From contig NZ_CP066831.1 in the NCBI RefSeq assembly GCF_016598615.1, forward strand, positions 10,850,001-10,914,000: 64,000 bases of DNA, given 5' to 3'. This stretch comes from Streptomyces liliifuscus. GTDB lineage: Bacteria; Actinomycetota; Actinomycetes; Streptomycetales; Streptomycetaceae. Positions within the stretch are counted from its first letter, which is position 1. Each line of letters begins with the position of its first letter. Shown in pieces: positions 25,476 to 34,004 of this stretch. The notes beneath the pieces were generated by a model. That model had not been told where the DNA came from. It was given only the letters and a program-made list of their open reading frames with translations, and made no database searches. The translations under genes and the position numbers were made by a program.

Positions 25476-26873
25476 ATGAGTGACACGGAATCCACCACTA
25501 CCCGGGCGCCGGATGCACCGCATCCGCTGCGCTGGACAGCCCTCGGCCTGCTGGGGCTGGCCCAGCTGATGCTGATCCTCGACATCACGGTCGTCGCGAT
25601 CGCCCTGCCGGACATGGGCGCCGAACTGGACCTGGGCCGCGCGGCCTTGACCTGGGTGGTCAGCGGCTACGCCCTTACGTTCGGGAGCCTGATGCTGCTG
25701 GGCGGCCGGGCTGCGGACCTGTTCGGGCCCAAGAGCGTTGTCCTGGCCGGGCTCGCCGTGTTCACCGCCGCGTCGCTGGCCGCCGGGCTCGCCACCGGCG
25801 CCCCGCTGCTGCTCGCCGCACGCATCGCCCAGGGCGCGGGCGCCGCGCTGCTCTCGCCTGCCGCGCTGTCGGTGGTGGTGCGGCTGTTCGACGGCGACGA
25901 GCGCAACCGGGCGCTGGGTATCTGGTCGGCGCTCGGCGGCGGGGGCGCCGCCCTCGGGGTGCTGCTGGGCGGGCTGATCACGGCAGGTCCCGGCTGGGCC
26001 TGGGTCTTCTTCGTCAACGTCCCCGTCGGCCTGGCCGTCCTCGTCGCACTCGCCCGGATCCTGCCCCGCCTGCCCCGCGCGGCCACCGGCTCCCTGGACA
26101 TACCCGGCGCCGCCCTCGTCGCCGCTGCCACCGCCGCCCTCATCTACGCCCTGATCCGCGCCGGCGACCACGGCTGGCTCGACCTCGTCACCGTGGCCCT
26201 GGCCGCTGCCGCGGCAGCCGGCTACACGGCCTTCGCCCTCTGGCAGCGCCGGGCGGCGGCGCCGCTGATGGACCTGCGGCTGCTTACCCGGCGCCCGGTG
26301 GTGGCAGGCACCTTCGTCATCGCCGTCACGACGGCGCTGATGGTGGGGGCCTTCTTCCTCGGCTCCTTCTACCTGCAGAACCTTCAGGGGCACGGGGCGC
26401 TGATGACCGGTGTGCTGTTCCTGCCGGTGGCGCTGCTGACCATGGCTGCCGCTGCCGCCGCGGGCCGTGTGATCGGCCGTCTGGGAGCCCGGCTGCTGGC
26501 TGCGCTCTCTCTGGCTGTGGCGGCCGCCGGGTTCCTCGTGCCGGTGCTGTGGTCGGGAACGGCTGCGATGGTCGCCGGCGTGAGCGTGGCCGCGGCGGGG
26601 CTGGGCGGCCTGTTCGTGGTCGCCTCCGCCACCGCGCTGGCCAGCGTCGCGCCCCACGAAGCCGGGGTCGCCTCGGGGATCGTGAGCACCTTCCACGAGT
26701 TCGGCGCCTCGGCCGGCGCGGCGGCCGTCTCCAGCGCCGCCGCTACGAGCATCGCCGCCCGCACCGGTGCCCAGAGCGCCTCCGGCTTCGACGACGCGTT
26801 CCTTGTCGCCACCGGCCTGGCCGCGGTCTCCGCCGTCATCGTCTGGTGGCTGATCCCCGCCAAGCAGCAGTAA
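25476..26873 (+). CDS. MFS drug efflux transporter, DHA2 (14-TM) family
   Basis: 465 residues with about 14 hydrophobic segments. Motif D1 LDITVVAIALPDMG in TM1, motif A GGRAADLFGPK between TM2 and TM3, and motif C-like ALGGGGAALGVLLGGLIT in TM5 place it with EmrB/QacA-type proton-driven exporters. It starts at ATG 25476, 18 bp downstream of the operator arm at 25445-25457. It is presumably repressed by the divergent TetR protein. Substrate unknown; typical ones are lipophilic antibiotics. Confidence 0.95.
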   Translation: MSDTESTTTRAPDAPHPLRWTALGLLGLAQLMLILDITVVAIALPDMGAELDLGRAALTWVVSGYALTFGSLMLLGGRAADLFGPKSVVLAGLAVFTAASLAAGLATGAPLLLAARIAQGAGAALLSPAALSVVVRLFDGDERNRALGIWSALGGGGAALGVLLGGLITAGPGWAWVFFVNVPVGLAVLVALARILPRLPRAATGSLDIPGAALVAAATAALIYALIRAGDHGWLDLVTVALAAAAAAGYTAFALWQRRAAAPLMDLRLLTRRPVVAGTFVIAVTTALMVGAFFLGSFYLQNLQGHGALMTGVLFLPVALLTMAAAAAAGRVIGRLGARLLAALSLAVAAAGFLVPVLWSGTAAMVAGVSVAAAGLGGLFVVASATALASVAPHEAGVASGIVSTFHEFGASAGAAAVSSAAATSIAARTGAQSASGFDDAFLVATGLAAVSAVIVWWLIPAKQQ

Positions 26874-26952
26874 GCCCAGGCCGCACGCCGGATCCGAGCC
26901 GCAACGAAGCGGGTCTGCCACCCGCCCTCGACATGCTCACGGAAGGCACACG

Positions 26953-27330
26953 ATGGACATCGGAAGAGCCGGCTGCTGACGGCCGGTATCACCACGGCCT
27001 GCATCGGCGCGGCCCTGGCCCCAGCCTTGTGGATCGGAGGCTTCCAGCAGGACGGCGGCAAGGGGCGGACCGGCCGGCAGGAAGCGGTCGCCGAACGCGG
27101 GCGGTCCGTGATGCCCTTCGACCTGGAAGAGACCACCCACCACTTCACCCCGACCGACACGGGCGGCGTCCAGGACGTCGTCGCCGACCAGCCCGACGAC
27201 GAGAAGCAGATCGCTCTCATCCGCACCCATCTGAAGCAGGAGGCCAAGGCATTCGCCCAGGGCGACTTCGGCGACCCCGCCCAGATCCACGGCGACAGCA
27301 TGCCGGAGCCGGCAGCACTGGAGAAGGGCG
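26953..27330 (+). pseudogene. Truncated secreted protein fragment
   Basis: A frame reading LLTAGITTACIGAALAPALW (signal-like) continues through SVMPFDLEETTHHFTPTDTG, GVQDVVADQPDDEKQIAL, HLKQEAKAFAQGDFGDPAQI and HGDSMPEPAALEKG. This matches, from memory, a common Streptomyces secreted protein whose next part (a C-terminal half of about 60 residues) is missing. After 27330 the plus-strand frame becomes antisense to a helicase fragment. No good start codon is in frame upstream because the frame beginning ATGGACATCGG carries an early stop. Confidence 0.6.
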
Positions 27331-27333
27331 GCC

Positions 27334-27520
27334 TGTGTACGGCGTGGCTTGGGCTTCTCGTCCTCGGTCGCGGGCTCGATGCCGAGGACCTGGTCCAGCA
27401 TCCGCTGCTGCACAGTGGTGAGCTCGTCCCAGCCGTGGCGAGGTGTCTTGACCCACCGCCCGGGGTCCTCGCCCTGGCGCTCGGCCACGTCCGCCATGCA
27501 GGAGTCGTGCTGTCCTGGAC
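27334..27520 (-). pseudogene. Helicase-associated (HA) domain fragment
   Basis: On the minus strand the frame reads DVAERQGEDPGRWVKTPRHG, then WDELTTVQQRMLDQVLGIEP and ATEDEKPKPRRTQA. This is one helicase-associated repeat as found C-terminal to the DEAH domain in Streptomyces helicases. Both ends are lost. Its relation to the DEAH fragment at 11431-11690 is discussed in the findings. Confidence 0.7.
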
Positions 27521-27572
27521 AGACAAACGGGGTCCTGTCCAAGGGTGACCGGATTGGGCGACTGGCTGTTGG

Positions 27573-29903
27573 GTGGGTATGCGATGGCGCTGGATGGTGG
27601 CATGGTCGCTTTGTGCCGTGGCCACCTGTGGGTTGATGTTCGTGTGGGCCCTGGGGGGTTCTGACCAAGTCTCTGCCGCAGCTTCGGTGCTCGGGACTGT
27701 GGTCGGTCTGCTCGGGGTCCTGGCAGTCTGGGCGTGGCGGGGCAAACCACACCACCAGAGTTCCGGCACGGGGCAGATCGCGGAGACGGCACAAACACTG
27801 GCCCGCGTCGTTCGGCGCCAGTGGGAGGACGAGGCCATCCTGCGGCAGCTCTTCGAACCTGCACCCCTGCCAGTCATCTGGACACCTTGCCGACGCACGG
27901 AGCTCTCGGCCCACGGCACGCCGGCGAATACAGCAATCCGGTGCCACGCGCATGACCCCGACGAGCTGATTGAGACGTTCCAGAGGGCCGCACGTCAGCG
28001 CATTGTCGTACTGGGGCCCGGTGGTTCGGGAAAGACGACCTTTGCGGTGCTGCTTCTTCTCGCCCTACTACGGACGCGCGACTCCGATGACCCGGTACCA
28101 GTGCTGTGTCCTCTGTCCTCCTTCGACCCATCACGCGAAAACGCTCGGGACTGGCTGCAACGCCGCGTTGCGGAGGACTACCCCGCACTGAGCGATGTCC
28201 AGCGATACGGCACCAGCTCCATCGTGGAGCTGCTCACCGAGCACCGTCTGGTCCCCGTGCTCGACGGGCTCGATGAAGTACCGGCAGCACGCCAGGCAAC
28301 GGTCCTGGCAGCCCTCAACGACACCCTGCCGACGAACGCACCGCTCGTACTGACCTGCCGCACCGACGACTATGCGCGCGCCGTACGGGAAAGTTCGCCC
28401 CTGGCGAATGCAACTGTCCTGGAGCCCACACCGCTCCGTATCGGTGAGGCAATTGCTGCGCTGCGCCTGGCCGTTTCCACTCAGCGTCGCCCTGCATGGG
28501 ACGTCGTGGCCGACCATCTCACCCAGAACCCCGACTCACCCGCCGGCCAGGTCCTGACCAGCCCTCTGATGGCGACGATGGCCCGATCCGTGTACGCAGG
28601 AGGAGACCGGGATCCTACCGAGCTGACGGATCTTCGTCGTTTTCCCACTCGCCCGGCCATCGAGCACCACTTGCTGGACGCGCTCATTCCAACTCTCTAC
28701 GTGCGCTCCCGGCGACAGGCTCCTACCGGAGGCTGGGACCCCGAGAAAGCGCGGCACTACCTGACGTTCATCGCGCATGGACTGCGCGATCGGGGCACCT
28801 TCGACTTTGCCTGGTGGGAGCTTCACACATGGAGCTCTGCGCTGACCAAACCCTGGCGGCGAGCCGTTACTTGGCTGGGGATCACCCTTGTCGGAAACCT
28901 CGTCACGAATCCGTTCCTGGTGCTCTTCTTCGGGGCACCGTTGGAGATCGTGCCGATGTGCATGGCGCAAGCGGCCGCGGTCGTGCCCATATTTCTCCTC
29001 AGCAGCCGGGTATCGGTCTTCGCGGGGAGAGCGGGGTATCGGACTGGTTTCTCTGCCCTTGTGGCCCTCAGCGGTGGCTTGGCCGCCACCCCGGCCACCG
29101 TGCCGTTCCTCCCTGGCACGAACGTCGTGCACCAATTCTTCGGAGCCACTGTCTTCGTCAGTGTGTGCCTGTGGCTGGCCCTTCTCGCCGCGGGACTGCC
29201 CGCCCCGCCGCACCTGCCGATCCGAGGCCGCCCTGGAATGTCTCAGTGGCGACGGCGCTTGCCACGCGCATTGGGCATCGTGGCATGTGTCGCTGTCTCA
29301 TCCGCTGTGTTCTTCGCGAGCTACGCGGCATACGTGCAGCACGACGGAGAGCCTCGAGTCATGGCTAGTCTGCGCGACGGGCTGGTGATCGGTTCTCTGC
29401 TGGGCGTGGGACTCGTCTTCTTCCGCTGGGTCAGGTCCGCTTCCGCAGCCGACGATCAAGACACCGCCGCGGAGACACTTCGCACCGATCGTCTGGTTGC
29501 ACTGCTCGGCGGAGGCGCCTGTGCCGTCCTTTTCGTCCTGCCTGACGCTGGTGTCAGGACGAGTATCTGGTTCGCCAACACAGTCACGGACCTCGCGATC
29601 GTGACCGCTTTCCGGCTCCTCGACATCGGGGCCGTCGGGTTCGTCCTCGCATTGGCCACCTGCGCCTGGCCGTACTACGTCATCGCTCGGATCCAGTTCG
29701 CTGCCTGCGGGCAACTGCCCTGGCGTCTTCAGGCGTTCCTTGCGGACGCCCATCGCCTCGGCATCCTGCGCAGCGTGAACTCGACGTACCAGTTCCGCCA
29801 TGCCCGACTGCAAGACCGCCTTGCCGAAAGCACTCGTTTGCCGGAGCCACGTACTCCTGCCGATCAATCGGGCACACATTCCGACTCAACGACGTCGTCG
29901 TGA
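27573..29903 (+). CDS. Membrane-bound NACHT family NTPase
   Basis: 776 residues (GTG 27573; ATG 27579 also in frame). Two N-terminal transmembrane helices (about 8-28 and 38-56) precede a NACHT module with Walker A GPGGSGKTT (148-156), Walker B VPVLDGLDEVP (227-237) and the sensor-type LTCRTDDYARA. The C-terminal 350 residues hold about eight further hydrophobic helices and end in FRHARLQDRLA, a motif that recurs at the end of related actinobacterial NACHT membrane proteins. NACHT ATPases are STAND-type signalling switches, and bacterial members (bNACHT) act in antiphage defence; membrane effectors in such proteins usually cause depolarisation. No catalytic effector domain is seen. Role in defence is inferred. 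Confidence 0.88.
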   Translation: MGMRWRWMVAWSLCAVATCGLMFVWALGGSDQVSAAASVLGTVVGLLGVLAVWAWRGKPHHQSSGTGQIAETAQTLARVVRRQWEDEAILRQLFEPAPLPVIWTPCRRTELSAHGTPANTAIRCHAHDPDELIETFQRAARQRIVVLGPGGSGKTTFAVLLLLALLRTRDSDDPVPVLCPLSSFDPSRENARDWLQRRVAEDYPALSDVQRYGTSSIVELLTEHRLVPVLDGLDEVPAARQATVLAALNDTLPTNAPLVLTCRTDDYARAVRESSPLANATVLEPTPLRIGEAIAALRLAVSTQRRPAWDVVADHLTQNPDSPAGQVLTSPLMATMARSVYAGGDRDPTELTDLRRFPTRPAIEHHLLDALIPTLYVRSRRQAPTGGWDPEKARHYLTFIAHGLRDRGTFDFAWWELHTWSSALTKPWRRAVTWLGITLVGNLVTNPFLVLFFGAPLEIVPMCMAQAAAVVPIFLLSSRVSVFAGRAGYRTGFSALVALSGGLAATPATVPFLPGTNVVHQFFGATVFVSVCLWLALLAAGLPAPPHLPIRGRPGMSQWRRRLPRALGIVACVAVSSAVFFASYAAYVQHDGEPRVMASLRDGLVIGSLLGVGLVFFRWVRSASAADDQDTAAETLRTDRLVALLGGGACAVLFVLPDAGVRTSIWFANTVTDLAIVTAFRLLDIGAVGFVLALATCAWPYYVIARIQFAACGQLPWRLQAFLADAHRLGILRSVNSTYQFRHARLQDRLAESTRLPEPRTPADQSGTHSDSTTSS

Positions 29904-30100
29904 GCCATCGCGGCGTGCCAACCTGCCTGCCTGCAAGAAGAGACACCGGAGCGAAACGCAGACGCGGGACATCACATGCGACAGTCGGTGTCGGCTCCGG
30001 TCAATGTCGCGCTGGGGGACATCGGAAACGAGAACCTACAGCCCCGCGGCAGACCGTGGTCTTCGCCCCCTCTGCGATGGCGTACGGTAGGGATCACCAA

Positions 30101-30174
30101 CGCGGGGTGGAGCAGTTCGGTAGCTCGCTGGGCTCATAATCCAGAGGTCGCAGGTTCAAATCCTGTCCCCGCTA
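30101..30174 (+). tRNA. tRNA-fMet (CAT), initiator type, variant copy
   Basis: The 74-nt cloverleaf has acceptor GCGGGG/CCCCGC with C1 facing T72 unpaired, an initiator hallmark, and discriminator A73. The anticodon CAT lies at 30135-30137 in loop CTCATAA, the T-arm is CAGG-TTCAAAT-CCTG with its closing pair, and CCA is not encoded (CTG follows). The anticodon stem is CTGGG/TCCAG, so one of the three G-C pairs normal in initiator tRNAs is replaced by a G-T wobble. A hairpin follows 11 bp downstream. Confidence 0.93.
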
Positions 30175-30185
30175 CTGCTGAAGAG

Positions 30186-30210
30186 GGTCCGGATCCACAC
30201 GATCCGGGCC
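30186..30210 (+). terminator. Hairpin after tRNA-fMet
   Basis: GGTCCGGATC (30186-30195) pairs with GATCCGGGCC (30201-30210), with one wobble and a 5-base loop, followed by TTCT. It is a plausible terminator for the tRNA gene. Confidence 0.75.
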
Positions 30211-30335
30211 TTCTCGCATTCCTGGGGCGGTCCCCACTTCTGACTCCTGCCTGGCGGTATGCCCGGCCACTTGGCATCCCTTCGCGCAGCTCGGGCACCG
30301 GCCGCCGGGCTTGGGTGAAGGGCTTGTCGATCGGC

Positions 30336-31706
30336 TCAGGCGGGGAGCGGCAGGCCGGCGGCGTGGAACAGCCGGTCACGGGAGGCCGCGGCCTCGTCGA
30401 AGACGGTGTCCGCGGCCTTCAGCACACCGTTCTCCTTGAGGACGTCACCGGCCACCACGACCATGTCGACGTTGCCGGCGTGGCCGCCCGCGACGATCGT
30501 GGCGGCGACGTTCGTGGCGGGCAGCAGGTTGGCGTGGTCGAGGCGGATCATGATCAGGTCGGCCTCCTTGCCGGCGGTGAGGCTGCCGGTGCGGTTGTCG
30601 ATCCCCGCGGCTCGCGCGCCCTCGATGGTCGCGAAGGACAGCAGGTCGGCGGCGTCGAAGGTCGGCAGGTCGGCGATCCGGTCCATGGGTCCGGCCGCAC
30701 CGGCGAGGATCAGTTGCTGGTAGGCGAGCGTTGCCCGCATGACACCGAACATGTCACCGCTCACGATCGTCTCGGTGTCCACGCTGAGGCTCGGGCGGAC
30801 ACCGGCGGCCAGCAGTCGGTTGGTGGCCGGCTGGCCGAGGCCCGGCATGAAGACCTCCAGGGCGCCGGCCACGGACGCGGTGGCCCCGTGCGCGGCCAGC
30901 ATCCTCAGCTCCTCGTCGGTCGACGTGCAGCAGTGGATGAACGTCATGTCGGAGGCCAGCAGTCCGGTCTCGGCGAGCTGCCGGATGGCCTGCTGATCCG
31001 CCCCCCACTCACCGAGGCCCACGTGCATGCTGATCCGCAGGCCCAGCTCCCGGGCGAGTCGGATGTCCTGCGCGGACACGTCGGGGGTGGACAGCTCCGG
31101 TCCGCGGAGCATCGCGTTCAGCGTGACCCGCGCCGAGTCGTCGGACAGCACCTCGTTGCGGATGCGCCGGATGTCGGCGGGATGTGTGCGGTTGCTGCCG
31201 AACTGCCACTGCTCGGCCTCCGTCGACGGCCAGCCGTGGTCGAAGACGGCGCGGATGCCCGACTCCCAGTGCGCCGCGATCGCCGCGTCCGAATGCTCGG
31301 GGCTGTTGCTGATGTGGGACTCGTCCCGCACGGTCGTCACCCCGGAGTCGAGGGACATCAGGTCCGCCGCCAGGTTGCCGACGTGGACATCCCGAGGTTC
31401 GAAGTGCTGGCCGAGGCCGATCTGCACGTTGCTGCGGTACTCCTCATAGGTCCAGGCGGGGCCCAGATTGCGCAGCGCCCCCTGCCAGTTGTGGCGGTGG
31501 GTGTCGATGAAGCCGGGCAGCACGGCGTTCCCCGTGCCCTCGACGACCCGGGCCCGGTCGTCGGACAGGTCCCGGCCGACTTCGACGATCCTGCCGTCGG
31601 CGACGAGGACGTCTCCCACAAAGTTGCCGAGCTTGTTGTCCTGCGTCATCAGGTACGCGCCCTTGATCAGGATGCGTTCCTTGTTCTGCGGCTGATTGTG
31701 GGACAT
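30336..31706 (-). CDS. Amidohydrolase, ATZ/TRZ-type (chlorohydrolase/deaminase family)
   Basis: 456 residues from ATG 31706, behind GAAAGGAAC. Metal ligands of the subtype III amidohydrolase barrel are visible: HRH in PGFIDTHRHNWQGAL, His in RISMHVGLGEWG, His in MTFIHCCTSTDEE and Asp in LSVDTETIVSGDM. The small beta-sandwich is formed by the ends (VLVADGRIVEVG; DLIMIRLDHANLLP). Relatives deaminate or dechlorinate triazines, guanine, cytosine or adenosine derivatives. It is the third gene of a unit with an epimerase and a DMT permease, divergent from LysR, which suggests a small regulated catabolic or detoxification function. Exact substrate unknown. Confidence 0.9.
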   Translation of the reverse strand: MSHNQPQNKERILIKGAYLMTQDNKLGNFVGDVLVADGRIVEVGRDLSDDRARVVEGTGNAVLPGFIDTHRHNWQGALRNLGPAWTYEEYRSNVQIGLGQHFEPRDVHVGNLAADLMSLDSGVTTVRDESHISNSPEHSDAAIAAHWESGIRAVFDHGWPSTEAEQWQFGSNRTHPADIRRIRNEVLSDDSARVTLNAMLRGPELSTPDVSAQDIRLARELGLRISMHVGLGEWGADQQAIRQLAETGLLASDMTFIHCCTSTDEELRMLAAHGATASVAGALEVFMPGLGQPATNRLLAAGVRPSLSVDTETIVSGDMFGVMRATLAYQQLILAGAAGPMDRIADLPTFDAADLLSFATIEGARAAGIDNRTGSLTAGKEADLIMIRLDHANLLPATNVAATIVAGGHAGNVDMVVVAGDVLKENGVLKAADTVFDEAAASRDRLFHAAGLPLPA

Positions 31707-31802
31707 CTGTTGTTCCTTTCGTGCCGTGGGCGGCACTGTGTCGCTTGCCAGTTGAGAAGGGACAGGGGTCAGGTCCGCGCCCGGTCCGGGCACAGACGTG
31801 GA

Positions 31803-32840
31803 TCACTTGCCGGTGGTGCCACGTGGGCGCCGGGAGGCGATCCAGACGGCGGCGAAGGTGAGCAACGCGCCGAAAATGGTGAGGACGGAGGGGGACCGGC
31901 CGCCGGAGGGGACCAGGAAGTCCAGGGCGATCGAACTGGCGAGCTGTCCCGCGATCGAGGCCATGCTCAGCAGCAGGACACCGATCCGGCGCACGAGGAA
32001 TGCCGAGGCGCCGATGAAGACCATGCCGCACAGGCCGCCGAGGTAGACCCACCAGCTGGTGGGCAGCGGGTGCCCCGACGTTCCCTGGACGAGTGTCTTC
32101 ACGCCCCAGGCGGCGGTGAGAAACACCGCTCCGACGCAGAAGTTGAGCCAGGTCGCGGCGAGCGGCGAGCCTGACGCGGCGGTCGACGCCCCGTTCAGGG
32201 CCTGCTGCACGCCGAGCAGGAAGCCGGCGGCGATCGCGGCGAGGGCGGGCAGGACGATGGTGGCGGGCGCCGGGGTATCGGCGAAGCGGGGCAGCGCGGA
32301 CACGACTGCGGCCACCAGGATGACGGCCGTTCCCGTGAGCCGGGCGGCGCCCGGGCGTTGCCTCAAGCCGCCGCCGATGCCCCGGTCGTCCACGATCAGA
32401 CCGCCGAGGGTCTGACCGGCGATGGCTGACACGGTGAACACGGCGATGCCGGTGATCAGCGCGGCGGTGGACTGGGCCAGCGCGAACGTGCCACCCAGCA
32501 CACCGGCCAGCAGGTACCGGCGGGGGAGCCGGCCGTCCCGGGCGGCGCCGGCCATTCGACGTAGCGCGCCACGCAGCCCGGGTGAGAAGAGGGCGAGGAG
32601 GGACAGCAGGACGAATCCGCCCGAGAAGCTGATCGCCGCTGCGGCGATGCCGTCATCGAGGCTCTGGCTCAGTTCGCCGTTGAGCCGGGCCTGTACCGGT
32701 ACCACCATTCCGGCGGCGATGGCCGCCGCGACGGCCAGGAATCCGCCGCGGGACGCGGACGGGCGGATGTGCCCCGGGGACTGCGGACCGGGCCCGGCAG
32801 GACGGCGGCCTGACGCAGGCGGTGCGGCGGGAATGGTCAT
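31803..32840 (-). CDS. DMT superfamily transporter, DUF606/YdcZ tandem type
   Basis: 345 residues with about ten transmembrane helices arranged as two similar halves. Each half has the DUF606 pattern: ARLNGELSQSLDDGIAAAAI in the first and VQQALNGASTAASGSPLAAT in the second, each followed by a helix with FSGGFV or NFCVGA. Single-length DUF606 proteins work as pairs, and this one is the fused form. It is an inner membrane carrier of unknown substrate, encoded between the epimerase (140 bp upstream) and the amidohydrolase (96 bp downstream), so it may import the amidohydrolase substrate. Confidence 0.88.
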   Translation of the reverse strand: MTIPAAPPASGRRPAGPGPQSPGHIRPSASRGGFLAVAAAIAAGMVVPVQARLNGELSQSLDDGIAAAAISFSGGFVLLSLLALFSPGLRGALRRMAGAARDGRLPRRYLLAGVLGGTFALAQSTAALITGIAVFTVSAIAGQTLGGLIVDDRGIGGGLRQRPGAARLTGTAVILVAAVVSALPRFADTPAPATIVLPALAAIAAGFLLGVQQALNGASTAASGSPLAATWLNFCVGAVFLTAAWGVKTLVQGTSGHPLPTSWWVYLGGLCGMVFIGASAFLVRRIGVLLLSMASIAGQLASSIALDFLVPSGGRSPSVLTIFGALLTFAAVWIASRRPRGTTGK

Positions 32841-32980
32841 GTCGAAATCCCTTCAGGAGGCAGGAAGGCAGGAAGGGGTGTGGCCGGACAGGGCCTTGTT
32901 GTCCCAGCCACTGGTGTCCTGGCCGCTGGTGTCCGGTCGGGCCCCACCTGCCGCGAAGCCCGGGGTGGCGCGGTTCTCCC

Positions 32981-33859
32981 TCAGAAGTCCGTACGCGCGA
33001 TGTCGTCGAGGACCGACGGCCCCTGCGGCGACCAGCCGAGTACGCGCCGGGCGGTGTCGCCCGAGGCCTGCTGGTCGAGCAGGAGGGCCTCGCCGAGCAG
33101 GCCGAGCCGGTCGAGTGTCTGCACGACGGGCTCGGGCTCGACGCGTCCGGCCAGACCGACGGAACGGCTCACCGCTTCGGTGATCTCCCGTACGGTCGGG
33201 TTCACGTCGCCGACGCCGAGGAAGTACGAACCGGCCGGGGCCTTCTCCAGCGCGAGTACGTACAGCTCGGCCAGGTCGTCCACGTGCACGGTGCTCCAGT
33301 GCTGGTCACCGGGCCCGACCATGGTGAGGGCCGGGGCGTTCCCCGCAGTTCGCGGACCCGCGGCGACGAGGTTCAGCAGGCCGCCGCCGTGCCCGTACAC
33401 CACCGCCGGTGCGATGACCGACGTTCTGACGACCTGCGCGTCGCGTACTTGCTGGGCGAGCGGCACCTGCCAGGCGGTCAGGCGCGGGGCGTTCATGGCG
33501 GTCGACTCGGTGATCGCGGAACCGCTGCCGTGCAGCCAGACGCCGGTGGTGTGCACGAAGGGCCGGTCCGTGTCCCGCAGCGCGCGCAGGAAGCTGGTGA
33601 CGGCCACCTTCGCGACGGTCGCACTGGTCTCGTCACCCGGTGACGCCACGTGGACCACGCCGTCGCTCGCGGCCGCAAGCTCCCGGAGGACGTCACCGTC
33701 GGACAGGTCGGCAATCGCCGGCTCCGCGCCCCTGGCCCGCACCAGTTCGGCCTTCTCGGCGGAGCGGACCACGGCGGTCACCTGGTGGCCGCCGGAAATG
33801 AGCCGGTCGAGCACCGAGGCTCCGATGTAGCCGGTGCCGCCGGTGAGCAGTATGCGCAT
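32981..33859 (-). CDS. NAD(P)-dependent epimerase/dehydratase (extended SDR)
   Basis: 292 residues. ATG 33859 is preferred over ATG 33865 because AAAGAGG would touch the latter. The Rossmann motif is GGTGYIGASVL at the N-terminus. The usual Ser/Tyr-Lys triad is not obvious: the region that would carry YxxxK reads APRLTAWQVPLAQQV, so this may be an NmrA-like or atypical SDR without catalysis. HWSTVHVDDLAELYV and the C-terminal helices are typical of the extended family. It is first in the unit with the DMT permease and amidohydrolase and divergent from LysR. Confidence 0.87.
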   Translation of the reverse strand: MRILLTGGTGYIGASVLDRLISGGHQVTAVVRSAEKAELVRARGAEPAIADLSDGDVLRELAAASDGVVHVASPGDETSATVAKVAVTSFLRALRDTDRPFVHTTGVWLHGSGSAITESTAMNAPRLTAWQVPLAQQVRDAQVVRTSVIAPAVVYGHGGGLLNLVAAGPRTAGNAPALTMVGPGDQHWSTVHVDDLAELYVLALEKAPAGSYFLGVGDVNPTVREITEAVSRSVGLAGRVEPEPVVQTLDRLGLLGEALLLDQQASGDTARRVLGWSPQGPSVLDDIARTDF

Positions 33860-33951
33860 GGTCATCCTCTTTCACTGCCGTCTGACGTTGTCCTGGACGG
33901 GCGGTAGTCCGCACGACAACGGTCACTCCGACTGGCTATCGTGTCCAACGA

Positions 33952-33965
33952 ATGTTTCCGAACAT
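33952..33965. promoter_or_regulatory. Putative LysR operator palindrome
   Basis: ATGTT-TCCG-AACAT is a perfect 5-bp-arm inverted repeat in the 145-bp spacer between the epimerase unit and lysR, 40 bp before the lysR start. It resembles T-N11-A type LysR sites in size. Assignment is by position. Confidence 0.5.
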
Positions 33966-34004
33966 CCAATCGGGCACGTCGATAAATGAGGGACCGGTGG
34001 ATCA

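Noticed and set aside
11431..27520. A single helicase gene split by a 16-kb insertion
   Set aside because: On the minus strand the DEAH part should lie at the higher coordinate than the HA part, but the order is reversed.
32840..32980. Tandem repeats (GGCAGGAA, CTGGTGTCC) between the epimerase and DMT genes
   Set aside because: Only two imperfect copies each; too short to be an array or regulatory structure.
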